Origin: Peptoniphilus sp.
GTDB taxonomy: Bacteria; Bacillota; Clostridia; Tissierellales; Peptoniphilaceae
Direction: 5' to 3'
Length of the DNA: 64,000 bases
Assembly: GCA_029983555.1 (NCBI GenBank)
Contig: JASBZH010000001.1
Coordinates: forward strand, 1-64,000
Shown here: piece after piece, positions 63,876 to 64,000 of the stretch
Layout of the letters: every line of letters begins with the position of its first letter
Numbering within the stretch: position 1 is the first letter of the stretch
Translations under genes and position numbers: made by a program
Notes under the pieces: generated by a model
The model's database searches: none
What the model saw: the letters and a program-made list of their open reading frames with translations, nothing else
Told to the model about the DNA's origin: nothing

Positions 63876-64000
63876 TCAATCTCCTTCAAATTTAATTCCA
63901 AAATGGTCGTACGCTCTTTTTGTAGCAATTCTTCCCCGAGGTGTTCGCAAAATAAATCCTATTTGCATGAGATATGGTTCATACACATCTTCAACTGTAT
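63876..64000 (-). CDS. ruvB: Holliday junction DNA helicase RuvB, C-terminal end (partial)
   Basis: The last 40 codons of ruvB, cut by the window edge at its 5' side. [20 protein letters not shown] followed by [14 protein letters not shown] is the conserved winged-helix DNA-binding end of RuvB, the ATPase that drives branch migration with RuvA. The frame stops with TGA at 63876-63878, one base before the SpoIID-like ATG. The position upstream of queA is conserved in clostridia. Confidence 0.93.
   Translation of the reverse strand, partial: TVEDVYEPYLMQIGFILRTPRGRIATKRAYDHFGIKFEGD

Overview
The window is a dense, AT-rich (roughly 30% G+C by eye) stretch of a low-GC Gram-positive, probably anaerobic, chromosome. 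Nearly every gene is on the minus strand. Genes commonly overlap by a few bases or abut, Shine-Dalgarno sites are strong GGAGG types, and GTG and TTG starts occur. An IspH-S1 fusion, a SCIFF peptide with its radical-SAM maturase, MnmM, EF-P, a CD1247-family protein and the yggS-sepF-ylmH-lspA-rluD order all point to Clostridia/Tissierellia. The absence of mreBCD, minC and divIVA from the two loci where they usually sit suggests a coccus, so a Peptoniphilaceae-like organism (Peptoniphilus, Anaerococcus, Parvimonas, Finegoldia relatives) is my best inference. No rRNA, tRNA, insertion sequence, prophage, CRISPR array or origin was seen; this is core genome with a few lineage-specific islands.

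Layout, read in the direction of transcription (right to left). 64000-58.7 kb: the end of ruvB, a SpoIID/LytB-type secreted protein, queA, tgt, then yajC followed by the SCIFF precursor (a 46-residue gene) and its maturase. 58.4-57.4 kb: a secreted stalk-domain protein with its own promoter and terminator. 57.2-49.3 kb: recJ, rel (ppGpp), dtd, a glyoxalase-like MBL hydrolase, hemZ-like radical SAM, and a divergent MurE-like ligase. 49.1-43.9 kb: aspS with a structured leader, an RseC-like protein, two unrecognised membrane coiled-coil proteins, and a TraB-family membrane protein. 42.7-43.9 kb: the only plus-strand genes, a split ThrE-type threonine/serine exporter, convergent with the TraB gene.

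42.5-33.6 kb: der, plsY and gpsA (GTPase and phospholipid precursors), then an HlyD-like protein, yggS, sepF, ylmH, lspA, rluD and a flavoprotein. 33.5-25.4 kb: miaB, mutS, mutL, miaA and a PLP lyase (tRNA A37 modification and mismatch repair). 25.3-16.6 kb: NusG-II protein, Gx transporter, maf, radC, a degenerate MinD-like protein, a short RNase G, an SGNH hydrolase, five pilin or pseudopilin-like genes, efp, and an acidic CD1247-family protein. 16.4-3.5 kb: a sixteen-gene run from yqhY-nusB through xseAB, ispA, tlyA, recN, nucleoside phosphorylases, scpAB, rluB and mnmM to an HI0933 flavoprotein. 3.4-0 kb: cmk, plsC and the ispH-rpsA fusion.

Functionally the window joins translation and RNA modification (aspS, efp, dtd, tgt, queA, miaA, miaB, rluB, rluD, tlyA, mnmM, S1), DNA repair and segregation (recJ, recN, mutSL, xseAB, ruvB, scpAB) and envelope lipid synthesis (plsC, plsY, gpsA, ispA, ispH). 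The parts most worth follow-up are the degenerate MinD-like gene at the old mre/min position, the pilin-like cluster without assembly machinery, the divergent MurE-like ligase, the paired coiled-coil proteins, and the small SCIFF gene.
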